From contig CABREZ010000021.1 of NCBI GenBank assembly GCA_902470035.1, positions 1 through 16,494 of the forward strand: 16,494 nt of DNA. The letters are read 5' to 3'. The notes beneath the pieces were generated by a model, which was not told the DNA's origin, did not search any database, and worked only from the letters and a program-made list of their open reading frames with translations. The stretch is from an uncultured Streptococcus sp. GTDB taxonomy: Bacteria > Bacillota > Bacilli > Lactobacillales > Streptococcaceae. The position numbers and the translations under genes are program-made. How positions within the stretch are numbered: the first letter of the stretch is position 1; each line of letters begins with the position of its first letter. Below, one piece after another: positions 1 to 5,825 of this stretch.

Positions 1-441
1 AATGCCAATTCACGTTTGCTCTTTGGACGAACCAGCTACAACCGTCCGACGCGCTTTATCAATGAGATTAGCTCGGATTTATTAACCTACCAAGGCTTAG
101 CGCGTCCAGCTAACACGAGCTTTAAGGCTTCTTATAGCAATGGTGGCGGAACGACCTTTGGAAAAGGCATGAGTCTGTCACAAGCCCTTCAAGAGCGCAA
201 GAGACAAGCAGCTCCAAGTGCCCTCACATCATCAAGCCTCCCCTTTGGCAATAGCAACCGTTCTAGTGTCAAAGAGAGTGTCGCCTGGGCCATTGGCGAT
301 ATTGCCCTTCACAAGAAGTGGGGAGAAGGAACTGTGCTTGAAGTCTCTGGTAGTGGCAACACCCAAGAACTCAAGATCAACTTCCCAGAAGTGGGGCTCA
401 AGAAACTCTTGGCCAGTGTCGCGCCGATCGAGAAGAAATAA
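1..441 (+). CDS. pcrA: ATP-dependent DNA helicase PcrA, C-terminal part (5' end outside window)
   Basis: This is the last 146 codons of a UvrD/PcrA superfamily 1A DNA helicase. The reading frame is open from base 1 and stops with TAA at 439-441. The first residues (NSRLLFGRTSYNRPTRFINE) match the end of the helicase core, where PcrA proteins read LFG...N..SRFI.EIP..L. A low-complexity Ser/Gly/Ala linker follows. The last ~50 residues (GDIALHKKWGEGTVLEVSG, then a segment ending in LLASVAPIEKK) form the Tudor-like C-terminal domain by which PcrA contacts RNA polymerase. In Gram-positive bacteria PcrA is essential; it removes RecA from DNA and acts in repair and in transcription-replication conflicts. 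The ATPase motifs lie upstream of the window. No terminator follows the stop directly; the first one is at 718-750, beyond the structured region. Identification is firm; only the length is unknown. Confidence 0.95.
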   Translation, partial: NANSRLLFGRTSYNRPTRFINEISSDLLTYQGLARPANTSFKASYSNGGGTTFGKGMSLSQALQERKRQAAPSALTSSSLPFGNSNRSSVKESVAWAIGDIALHKKWGEGTVLEVSGSGNTQELKINFPEVGLKKLLASVAPIEKK

Positions 442-555
442 GTGGAGATCAGGAAGCTAAGTTCACTGTTTCAGATTATAAACAATCAACCTCTATCCAG
501 CAATCTTAAGTTATTACTGAATGTGACTATTGAAAAAAGAAGTGCAAAATAGATT

Positions 556-694
556 GAGACTTTTCGCCGTGAGGAAAAGCACCAGAAACGCATTAGTTTC
601 TGGTGCTCGGTAGATTTGAGACGGAAGGCTCAAATCTAAGGTATGGAATCCCAACGGGAGTCGCTACCGTCCGTCCTCACTTAAGGAAAGTCTC
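556..694 (+). ncRNA. Candidate structured RNA between pcrA and the DUF2130 gene
   Basis: A gene-free stretch folds by eye into a nested multibranch structure. The outer stem is GAGACTTTTC (556-565) with GGAAAGTCTC (685-694), 10 bp with one G-U pair. Inside it is GTGAGGA (569-575) with TCCTCAC (674-680). The enclosed junction carries three hairpins. The first is GCACCAGAAA/TTTCTGGTGC (579-588/597-606). The second is GATTTGAG/CTCAAATC (613-620/629-636). The third is GGTA/TACC (640-643/665-668), enclosing TCCC/GGGA. The loop of the second hairpin (ACGGA, 621-625) could pair with TCCGT (670-674), a possible pseudoknot. A terminator follows at 718-750, so the transcript would end about 55 nt after the fold. 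I see no convincing promoter just upstream, so it may be a processed part of the pcrA 3' UTR. It matches no RNA family that I recognise. A DNA-level inverted-repeat element is the main alternative. Confidence 0.5.
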
Positions 695-717
695 TATAGA
701 GAAATGAATATTCAGTT

Positions 718-750
718 AAAACCAGCAAGACTCGTTTGCTGGTTTTGATT
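718..750 (+). terminator. Rho-independent terminator after pcrA/structured RNA
   Basis: AAAACCAGCAA (718-728) pairs perfectly with TTGCTGGTTTT (736-746) around a 7-nt loop, giving an 11-bp stem followed by GATTTT. The A-rich left arm means it could work in both directions. It ends transcription from pcrA or from the structured RNA before the DUF2130 promoter. Confidence 0.8.
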
Positions 751-771
751 TTACTGGTAGCATGATATAAT
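745..771 (+). promoter_or_regulatory. Extended -10 promoter of the DUF2130 gene
   Basis: TGATATAAT (763-771) is a consensus extended -10 box. The -35 region is weak (TTGATT, 745-750, only 15 bp upstream), which is common in streptococci when the TGn extension is present. Predicted transcription start is near 778, with a short leader containing the ribosome site AGAAAGAGG before ATG 800. Confidence 0.7.
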
Positions 772-799
772 ATACTAAGAATAGAGAAAGAGGCAGGCT

Positions 800-2074
800 A
801 TGAACGAAATCAAGTGCCCCAACTGTGGGGAAGTATTTACAGTCAATGAAAGTCAATACAGCGAACTCTTGTCACAGGTACGGACAGCGGAGTTTGACAA
901 GGAAATTCATGATCGGATTCGGCAAGAGTTGGCTTTAGCTGAGCAAAAGGCCCTCAATGAGCAGCAAGAGAAGTTAGCCAAGAAGGACCAAGAAATTGCC
1001 CAGTTACAAAACCAGATTCAACAGTTTGATACTGAAAAAGAATTGGCCAAAAAAGAGGTGGAGCAAACCGCTAGCCAAAGTCTGCTAGAGAAAGAAAAAG
1101 AAGTTCAACAACTTGAGAATCAGCTGGCGACCTTGCGCTTGGAGCATGAAAACCAACTGCAAAAGACACTGTCTAATCTAGAGAAAGAACGTGATCAGGT
1201 CAAAAATCAGCTCCTTCTACAAGAAAAAGAAAACGAGCTTTCTCTGACTTCAGTTAAACAAAACTATGAGGCCCAGCTTAAGGCGGCCAATGAACAGGTT
1301 GAGTTTTATAAGAACTTCAAGGCCCAACAATCAACCAAGGCTATTGGGGAAAGTCTGGAGCAGTATGCGGAAAGTGAGTTTAACAAGGTCCGTAGCTTTG
1401 CCTTCCCTAATGCTTATTTTGAAAAGGACAACAAGATCTCTGCTCGTGGTTCTAAAGGGGACTTTATTTTCCGTGATTTTGATGAAAATGGGCTAGAATT
1501 CATTTCCATCATGTTTGAGATGAAAAATGAAGCGGATGGAACTGAGAAAAAACATAAGAATGCCGATTTCTACAAGGAGTTGGATAAGGATCGTCGGGAG
1601 AAGAACTGTGAGTATGCTGTTTTGGTAAGTATGCTTGAAGCAGATAATGACTACTTCAACACAGGGATTGTGGATGTTAGCCACGAGTATGAGAAGATGT
1701 ACGTCGTGCGTCCTCAGTTCTTTATCCAGTTGATTGGTCTCTTACGCAATGCGGCTCTTAACTCTCTTAAATACAAGCAAGAACTAGCACTTATCCGTGA
1801 GCAAAATATTGACATCACCCACTTTGAAGAAGACCTAGACGCCTTCAAGCTTGCCTTTGCTAAAAACTACAATTCAGCTTCTGTCAACTTCGGCAAGGCT
1901 ATTGACGAAATCGACAAAGCCATCAAGCGGATGGAAGAAGTCAAGAAATTCCTCACCACATCCGAAAATCAACTCCGACTTGCCAACAACAAATTGGATG
2001 ATGTTTCCGTTAAAAAATTGACTCGGAAGAATCCAACCATGAAGGCTAAGTTTGATGCCTTGAAGGGGGAATAG
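800..2074 (+). CDS. DUF2130 domain protein: zinc ribbon, coiled coil, possible PD-(D/E)XK-like core
   Basis: This is a 424-residue protein of the DUF2130 family, whose function is not established. Residues 1-12 hold one CPNC pair (C6, C9), a half zinc ribbon. Residues ~30-175 are rich in Glu, Gln, Lys and Leu in heptad-like order, a long coiled coil. Residues ~180-420 are the DUF2130 domain. There GDFIF (D221) followed by FEMK (E240, K242) resembles the D...ExK signature of PD-(D/E)XK nucleases, with acidic residues E184/E187 upstream. The architecture recalls RmuC, a coiled-coil protein with a nuclease-like domain. This catalytic reading is inference. The ATG is preceded by AGAAAGAGG at good spacing and follows its own promoter. 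It lies next to pcrA but in a separate unit, and converges on the reductase gene. The product is probably cytoplasmic: no signal peptide or membrane segment is visible. Confidence 0.85.
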   Translation: MNEIKCPNCGEVFTVNESQYSELLSQVRTAEFDKEIHDRIRQELALAEQKALNEQQEKLAKKDQEIAQLQNQIQQFDTEKELAKKEVEQTASQSLLEKEKEVQQLENQLATLRLEHENQLQKTLSNLEKERDQVKNQLLLQEKENELSLTSVKQNYEAQLKAANEQVEFYKNFKAQQSTKAIGESLEQYAESEFNKVRSFAFPNAYFEKDNKISARGSKGDFIFRDFDENGLEFISIMFEMKNEADGTEKKHKNADFYKELDKDRREKNCEYAVLVSMLEADNDYFNTGIVDVSHEYEKMYVVRPQFFIQLIGLLRNAALNSLKYKQELALIREQNIDITHFEEDLDAFKLAFAKNYNSASVNFGKAIDEIDKAIKRMEEVKKFLTTSENQLRLANNKLDDVSVKKLTRKNPTMKAKFDALKGE

Positions 2075-2103
2075 ATACATCCCTAAATGAATAAAGCAAC
2101 AAT

Positions 2104-2136
2104 AAAAACGCTAGAAAAATTTTTCCAGCGTTTTTA
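2104..2136. terminator. Bidirectional terminator between convergent genes
   Basis: AAAAACGCT (2104-2112) pairs with AGCGTTTTT (2127-2135). The inner arms GAAAA/TTTTC extend the stem past one A/C mismatch. A-tracts on the left and T-tracts on the right let it stop both the DUF2130 transcript and the opposing reductase transcript, whose stop codons lie on either side (2074 and 2143). Confidence 0.85.
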
Positions 2137-2142
2137 TGCTAG

Positions 2143-3459
2143 TTAAATCGCAAAGAGATCGTTTAGGTTTTCTGCCATGGTTGGGTGGGTAAAGATTTGT
2201 TTTGCGATGTAAGTATAAGGGATCTTATTGTCCATGGCCATGGTGATCAGGTTGATGAGTTCGCCTGCAGCTTCTCCAAAGAGAGTTGCTCCAAGAATTT
2301 CTTTGGTTTCTGGATTGACCACAGCTTTGAAGGCACCTCGAAGGTCTGCATTGACATGGCCACGTGGCATGGCAGCAACTGGTAATTCTTTGACAGCCAC
2401 TGGAAGTCCTTTGTCACGTGCTTCTTGCTCAGTCAAGCCGACTTGGGCCAATGGAGGAGCAATGAAGAGTGTTGTCGCATAGTTTCCGCGTGTTTCGAGA
2501 TTGTAGCTACCATCTCCTGTAAGGTAGTTGAAGACGATGCGGAAGTCATCGAGGGACATATAGGTGAACTGAGGCCCACCATTGACATCCCCAACTGCAA
2601 AGACACCAGGGACGCTGGTTTCCAAATGACGGTTGACTTGAATCGCTCCACGATCAGTGACTTGGATGTCTGTGTTCTCAAGACCAAGACCAGCTGTATT
2701 TGGCTTACGTCCTGTTGCGTAGAGGAGGATATCGAACTCGAAGTCTCCTTTATCGGTTACAAGGGTTAAGCTAGCTTCACCATCTTTGATTTCTTGGGTA
2801 TGAACGCCTTGCAAGAATTGAATGCCATCTTCTTCAAGGTAGCCTTTTGCAAGAGCTGCAATGCTTGGCTCGATCCGTGGCAAGAATGCTTCAGAAGCGT
2901 CTAGTACCGTTACTTGGCTACCCAAGGTATTGTAGAGGTGGGCAAATTCCAATCCGATTGGTCCACCGCCAAGGACGCCCAGGCGTTTAGGTAGATTTTC
3001 CAAACGTTGAATACCGGTTGAATCCACTGCAAACTTGCTTTCAGCCAGTCCAGGGATTGGAAGGACAGTTGGCACAGCACCAGTATTAATAATAATGGTT
3101 TCTGCTGTCAATTCTTCCTTTTCCTCACCAGCTTGAATTTCGATGACCTTGTTGGAAAGGAAACGAGCTGTCGCATCAATAATGTCTACACCCGTTCCGG
3201 AAATAGTTGCGTAGTTCTTGCCGTTGAGACGAGTAGTGACCGCATTTTTTTCGCTCATAGCTTGTTCAAAATCCAAGCCTTTTTCCGCTGCGACGATCAA
3301 GGTCTTAGTTGGAATACAAGCGATATTGATACAAGTACCACCGTACATAGATTTGCTCTTTTCAATCAGAGCGACTTTTTTCCCTTGGCTTGATAATTTG
3401 GCTGCGAGTGTTTTACCAGCTTTACCAAATCCAATAACAATAACATCATACATTAACAT
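2143..3459 (-). CDS. har: RclA/Har-type flavoprotein disulfide reductase (probable hypothiocyanous acid reductase)
   Basis: This 438-residue class I pyridine nucleotide-disulfide oxidoreductase has an N-terminal FAD motif GFGKAG (10-15). The redox pair in GGTCINIACIPTKT (C43, C48) follows. The NAD(P)-binding motif is GGGPIG (164-169) and the second FAD motif is VFAVGD (286-291). The C-terminal dimer domain ends in HPTMAEN, with the H425/E430 acid-base pair of this family. The stretch MYGGTCINIACIPTKT and the QFTYMSLDDFRIV segment are typical of E. coli RclA and of the streptococcal enzyme Har. Har uses NAD(P)H to reduce hypothiocyanous acid, the oxidant that lactoperoxidase makes in saliva and airway fluid. 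A mercuric-reductase label would be a misannotation: the extra MerA cysteines are absent. The first ATG has AGAAGG 8 nt upstream; an in-frame ATG two codons later is further from it. Family assignment is firm; the substrate rests on homology remembered, not tested here. Confidence 0.85.
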   Translation of the reverse strand: MLMYDVIVIGFGKAGKTLAAKLSSQGKKVALIEKSKSMYGGTCINIACIPTKTLIVAAEKGLDFEQAMSEKNAVTTRLNGKNYATISGTGVDIIDATARFLSNKVIEIQAGEEKEELTAETIIINTGAVPTVLPIPGLAESKFAVDSTGIQRLENLPKRLGVLGGGPIGLEFAHLYNTLGSQVTVLDASEAFLPRIEPSIAALAKGYLEEDGIQFLQGVHTQEIKDGEASLTLVTDKGDFEFDILLYATGRKPNTAGLGLENTDIQVTDRGAIQVNRHLETSVPGVFAVGDVNGGPQFTYMSLDDFRIVFNYLTGDGSYNLETRGNYATTLFIAPPLAQVGLTEQEARDKGLPVAVKELPVAAMPRGHVNADLRGAFKAVVNPETKEILGATLFGEAAGELINLITMAMDNKIPYTYIAKQIFTHPTMAENLNDLFAI

Positions 3460-3483
3460 ATGTTACACCTTCTTTCGGTTTCT

Positions 3484-3492
3484 ATTGTATCA
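3484..3492 (-). promoter_or_regulatory. Extended -10 promoter of the Har-like gene
   Basis: Read on the minus strand this is TGATACAAT (3492 down to 3484), an extended -10 box with no good -35 hexamer at 16-18 bp. The start would fall near 3477, giving a leader of about 18 nt that contains the AGAAGG ribosome site. The reductase therefore does not need the upstream small-RNA promoter. Confidence 0.55.
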
Positions 3493-3545
3493 AACCCATA
3501 TTAAAAAGTCTGAAATCTGCTACGGGATTTTTAAAAGGCTCATCA

Positions 3546-3580
3546 GAACGAGGAAACAGGGACAAGAAGTCTCGTTTTTT
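3546..3580. other. Hairpin with T-tract between the small RNA and the Har-like gene
   Basis: AACGAG (3546-3551) pairs with CTCGTT (3571-3576), followed on the plus strand by TTTT. The 18-nt loop contains a second possible pairing (GAC/GTC). On the plus strand it would act as a weak terminator for transcription antisense to the reductase gene. On the minus strand it would sit in any read-through transcript from the small RNA. No plus-strand gene ends here, so its role is unclear. Confidence 0.35.
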
Positions 3581-3593
3581 ACTGTAAATAATT

Positions 3594-3684
3594 AAAAAAA
3601 GAGCCAAAAGAACGCAAGCCACGCAAAGCAAAGCGGTTCAAGTAAGGCTCTGGTAGGTTGGGGCGAAAGCCCCTTAGACCTACC
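3594..3684 (-). ncRNA. Candidate ~90-nt small RNA with own promoter and terminator
   Basis: A complete small transcription unit reads on the minus strand. An extended -10 box (TGATATAAT) is followed within about 4-8 nt by a stable 5' hairpin. Its outer arms TGGTAGG/CCTACCA lie at 3685-3679 and 3657-3651, and its inner GGGGC/GCCCC stem closes a 4-nt loop. Immediately after comes a longer hairpin whose base is GAGCC (3650-3646) with GGCTC (3605-3601) and which has an internal GAAC/GTTC pairing. Seven T residues follow (3600-3594), a typical Rho-independent end. No open reading frame of note is present. It lies upstream of the Har-like gene on the same strand, so it is either a free small RNA or, with read-through, part of that gene's leader. 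I do not recognise it as a named family, and I see no CiaR-type TTTAAG repeats at its promoter. Confidence 0.65.
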
Positions 3685-3687
3685 ATG

Positions 3688-3696
3688 ATTATATCA
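3688..3696 (-). promoter_or_regulatory. Extended -10 promoter of the candidate small RNA
   Basis: Minus-strand TGATATAAT runs from 3696 down to 3688 and is a perfect extended -10 box. No clear -35 hexamer is visible at the usual spacing. The predicted start is near 3681-3684, at the foot of the first hairpin. Confidence 0.65.
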
Positions 3697-3986
3697 TATC
3701 GATCAAAGAAATGAAATATTTACCAAAAGCCATTACCTGGCTACGGTCCGGAAGAAGCGATTTGAAGATTTAAGTATAGAAACAGTAAGTAAGGTTCAAA
3801 TTGGCTAGATAAAAAATAAAAAGGTTGTTTATTCAGCCTTTTCTATTTTCTGTTATAACGGCAATCGAGTGACTACGTAATTGACTACGTTTTTATTCGT
3901 TTGAGCATTATCTGACAGTACCTAAAATATAGTAAAATCAACTATCCGCACTTAATTGGTAACTGATAGAATGTATTTAATTTTCA
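3697..3986. other. Gene-free stretch before the truB fragment
   Basis: About 290 bases hold no convincing gene. On the plus strand a 39-codon open stretch (3689-3805, stop TAG 3806-3808) lacks a start with a ribosome site but runs straight into a terminator-like hairpin (3818-3850). It may therefore be the last trace of a decayed gene. The direct repeat TGACTACGT occurs at 3870-3878 and 3882-3890 (12-nt period). The rest is AT-rich and featureless up to the promoter at 3987. Confidence 0.4.
3818..3850 (+). terminator. Rho-independent terminator with no intact gene upstream
   Basis: AAAAGGTTG (3819-3827) pairs with CAGCCTTTT (3834-3842), 9 bp with one G-U pair and a 6-nt loop, followed by CTATTTT. 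It begins 10 nt after the stop of the open remnant at 3689-3808. That is the usual position for a gene's terminator, although no intact gene precedes it. Confidence 0.55.
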
Positions 3987-3995
3987 TGGTATAAT
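3987..3995 (+). promoter_or_regulatory. Extended -10 promoter in front of the truncated truB
   Basis: TGGTATAAT is a consensus extended -10 box, with no good -35 hexamer at 17 bp. The start would be near 4002, about 45 nt before the fragment's ATG. The intact truB at 5826 has no promoter of comparable quality, so this may be the ancestral truB promoter, now cut off from the functional gene. Confidence 0.65.
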
Positions 3996-4046
3996 AAAGG
4001 GTCGATGACCGTCATGGTCACACATGAGTTAGAAAGATCAATTCAG

Positions 4047-4301
4047 ATGGACGGAATTATTAATGTAAAAAAAGAAGCAGGGATGACTTCACATGATGTG
4101 CTCTTTAAATTGCGGAAAATCTTAGGAACTAAGAAGATTGACCATGGAGGGACTCTGGATTCGGATGTGGTGGGGGTGCTTCCGATTGCCGTAGGAAAAG
4201 CGACCCGGATGGTTGAATTTATGCAGGATGAAGGTAAAATCTACGAGGGAGAAATCACTTTGGGATTTTCTACCACGACGGAAGATACCAGCGGGGTTTA
4301 A
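4047..4301 (+). pseudogene. truB: Truncated second truB (first ~84 codons only)
   Basis: The product aligns with the first 84 residues of the intact TruB encoded at 5826. In my hand alignment 72 of 83 residues and about 77% of the bases are identical. Most base differences are silent, so the fragment is not a recent copy of the neighbouring gene. Homology stops around SG(E/V), and a TAA follows at 4299. It keeps the catalytic Asp in GGTLD. However, the usually invariant following Pro is Ser, and the Gly in the KIGHGG motif is Asp. The catalytic domain beyond the first third and the C-terminal RNA-binding part are absent, so it cannot be a pseudouridine synthase. An in-frame extension to 4005 exists, but ATG 4047 matches the family start. 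It is best read as a relict from a related streptococcus, or the left edge of a recombination event. Confidence 0.85.
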
Positions 4302-4429
4302 AAGGAGACTTTCAATCTACCATAGAAAATATGTCCAAATATAATTTGAAAAAAATTTGGGGCAGATTAAGAGACTATACATCTTTAATATCAAGCTTTG
4401 AGTTATTATAATTTTCCATTCATCTTTAA

Positions 4430-4744
4430 GAGGCACAAGATATTGCTTTCTTTGAGGAACAGTTGTCCAAGGCGCCAGATTCGAAAGATGGTAAGGCTAA
4501 ACTCGTTGCTTAAGCCCAAGCCATAAAAGATATCGTGTTTAATCAAGAAGTGAACGACTACTTCGACACTTCCGAATCAGAAAGTAATCTAGCTCGAATC
4601 ATGTTCTCTTATTACGGAGCTCTCAACGCTCAATTAAAAGGAGATGAAGCTCGAACTCGCAGTTTGTTTGAAAGCATCGCCCATGAAAATCCAGAACTCT
4701 TTTATGTGCAGGAAGCGAAGAAATATTTAGAAGGAGAAAACTGA
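4430..4744 (+). pseudogene. Broken gene for a helical protein, 3' part only, with internal stop
   Basis: From 4430 the frame reads 27 codons (EAQDIAFFEEQLSKAPDSKD and on), hits TAA at 4511-4513, and continues 76 more sense codons to TGA 4742-4744. Across the stop the sequence stays protein-like (KLVA*AQAIKDIVFNQEV). A single C-to-T change of CAA to TAA explains it. The rest (RIMFSYYGALNAQLKGDEAR and on to QEAKKYLEGEN) looks all-helical, with a weak resemblance to a TPR-like repeat. The 5' end is lost: a stop in this frame precedes 4430, and no start is visible. A GTG at 4535 could in principle start a 69-residue remnant, but it has no clear ribosome site. The stop overlaps the ATG of the next broken gene (TGATG), so the two were once an operon. 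I do not recognise the family. Confidence 0.65.
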
Positions 4745-4856
4745 TGTCAGAACATACTACTTTAGCGATTGGGAGTGTTGTTCGGGTGAGAGAAGGTGTG
4801 GAGCTGTCATGATGATAAATCATTGTCCAGATACTAAAAAGCAGAGACAAAAATGA
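4744..4856 (+). pseudogene. Frameshifted remnant of a DUF4176-like gene (type VII secretion-associated family)
   Basis: From ATG 4744 the frame gives MSEHTTLAIGSVVRVREGVE and then ends at TGA 4810-4812. The -1/+2 frame from 4803 continues as AVMMINHCPDTKKQRQK to TGA 4854-4856. Joined, the reading LxIGSVVxVREG...VMMIN resembles the start of DUF4176 proteins, where LPIGSVV.L..G..K.MI.GR is typical. DUF4176 genes sit in many Firmicute type VII (Ess/Esx) secretion loci beside LXG toxins. Only the first ~40 residues survive. A further stretch (GPFGLGL, in the frame at about 4863-4883) may be another scrap of the same gene. No other type VII component is in the window, so this is an isolated relic. 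The family call rests on a short motif. Confidence 0.5.
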
Positions 4857-4900
4857 AACTAGGACCATTTGGATTGGGCTTATCAATAGGGAGGTAAAAC

Positions 4901-5662
4901 ATGGAAATACAATTACAATTACGTGGAAACTCAGAAGGATTTATCCTTCAGTCAAAATTACCTGATGATGAACATTGGACTGAAAGAATTGAAATCGTTC
5001 AAGAAGAGGAAGGTTACCGTCTATATGCAAAAGATGTAGAAATTCTTGTCTTGAAAGAATCAGAATATATTTCTAAGAGGAAAAGAATAGTCGCAAGAGG
5101 GTTAAATAAGGATTTGATTTATTATGAAGAAAAAAGATTTGAACATTTATGGGAACAAGCATACTGGCATGGAGTTTTTCAATTCAATTTAAATAACTAT
5201 GAAATGACGCGTGTAGGTTCAGGTAGTAAAGGAGATATTTTACCTGTCACAAAAGATGGCATTCCGATTGCCGTTTATGCTGCAAGTAACATTGCAATTG
5301 CTGGAAAGAGAAACTTTTCTCTCTATACTGAAAATATTGACGAAATTGACAATTTACTGATGTTTTACGTAATTAAATATATTAGGGGATATGACTTTTT
5401 AGATATTGATTCTTTATCTGCAAGATATCGTTTCTTTTATCAATTCGATGATCGCTCAGCTATTACGAAGGAACATTTAGATATGCTTCCAGAGGAGAGA
5501 AGACCTTCTAAGTTAGAGGCGTTTATCATTTATTTTTTATCAGCCTTCTTTGTTGTGGGTATCAGTTTGGTATCATTACGCCCTTTGTTCTCACTTATAG
5601 TAATACTACTGATACATTCTATTTATAATATCATAAAGAATTGGAGAGACAGAGGTGAATAG
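4901..5662 (+). CDS. Orphan AT-rich protein with two C-terminal membrane segments, function unknown
   Basis: This intact 253-residue gene has a strong ribosome site (AGGGAGGT, 6 nt before ATG). The first ~200 residues are soluble and rich in predicted beta strand, with an acidic N-terminal part and the segment GIPIAVYAASNIAIAGKRN. A hydrophobic helix follows (IDNLLMFYVIKYI, ~150-162). Residues ~207-226 and ~228-244 are two hydrophobic membrane segments joined by a short RP turn, and the tail is KNWRDRGE. This suggests a cytoplasmic domain tethered to the membrane by a C-terminal hairpin. The strand-rich domain ending in a hydrophobic helix recalls tubby C-terminal-like/LURP-one proteins, but that is only an impression. 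The gene is visibly more AT-rich than truB or ribF, and it sits between type VII secretion-like debris and truB, which points to transfer. An accessory or immunity role is possible but unsupported. Confidence 0.75.
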   Translation: MEIQLQLRGNSEGFILQSKLPDDEHWTERIEIVQEEEGYRLYAKDVEILVLKESEYISKRKRIVARGLNKDLIYYEEKRFEHLWEQAYWHGVFQFNLNNYEMTRVGSGSKGDILPVTKDGIPIAVYAASNIAIAGKRNFSLYTENIDEIDNLLMFYVIKYIRGYDFLDIDSLSARYRFFYQFDDRSAITKEHLDMLPEERRPSKLEAFIIYFLSAFFVVGISLVSLRPLFSLIVILLIHSIYNIIKNWRDRGE

Positions 5663-5825
5663 TAGGGTATTTACCTATAGATTTGTTATTGATGCTACAT
5701 AAAAAAATCTAAAAAAGGTTCTAATTGCCTGATTAAAGGCATGAGAGGATGGTTTAAATGATACTGGAACGAATTAAAAAAACTTTATTAACCACATGAT
5801 GAGAAAGGAAATCAGAAAGCAAAAC
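5663..5825 (+). other. Junction between the accessory gene and truB, with a possible 13-codon leader ORF
   Basis: No terminator or strong promoter is visible here. A minimal ORF (5758-5799, MILERIKKTLLTT) has a good ribosome site (GAGAGGA, 8 nt upstream). Its TGA overlaps the ATG at 5796, the upstream in-frame start of truB. It could be a coupling leader peptide or chance. In another frame, MRGWFK*YWNELKKLY suggests the tail of a lost gene. TGCCT/AGGCA (5726-5741) can form a small hairpin. Confidence 0.3.

Noticed and set aside
442..552. A 36-codon open stretch directly after the pcrA stop, in the same frame
   Set aside because: No ribosome site, the composition is not protein-like, and PcrA normally ends at APIEKK, so it is not a read-through extension.
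556..694. Streptococcal BOX, RUP or SPRITE repeat as the source of the structured region
   Set aside because: The arms do not match the BOX or RUP ends I remember and no flanking TA duplication is clear. A different inverted-repeat element remains possible.
3601..3685. The small-RNA region read on the plus strand, where a GAAA tetraloop would close the GGGGC/GCCCC stem
   Set aside because: The promoter box and the T-tract are both oriented for the minus strand; the plus strand has no T-tract after the hairpins.
3870..3890. Direct repeat TGACTACGT, 12 nt apart
   Set aside because: Only two copies, no link to a promoter or element end; too little to call an operator or target-site duplication.
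4331..4411. A 26-codon ORF beginning MSKYNLKKIW in the decayed island
   Set aside because: No ribosome site immediately upstream (AAGGAGA is ~20 nt away), and no family likeness strong enough to call it a WXG/LXG partner.
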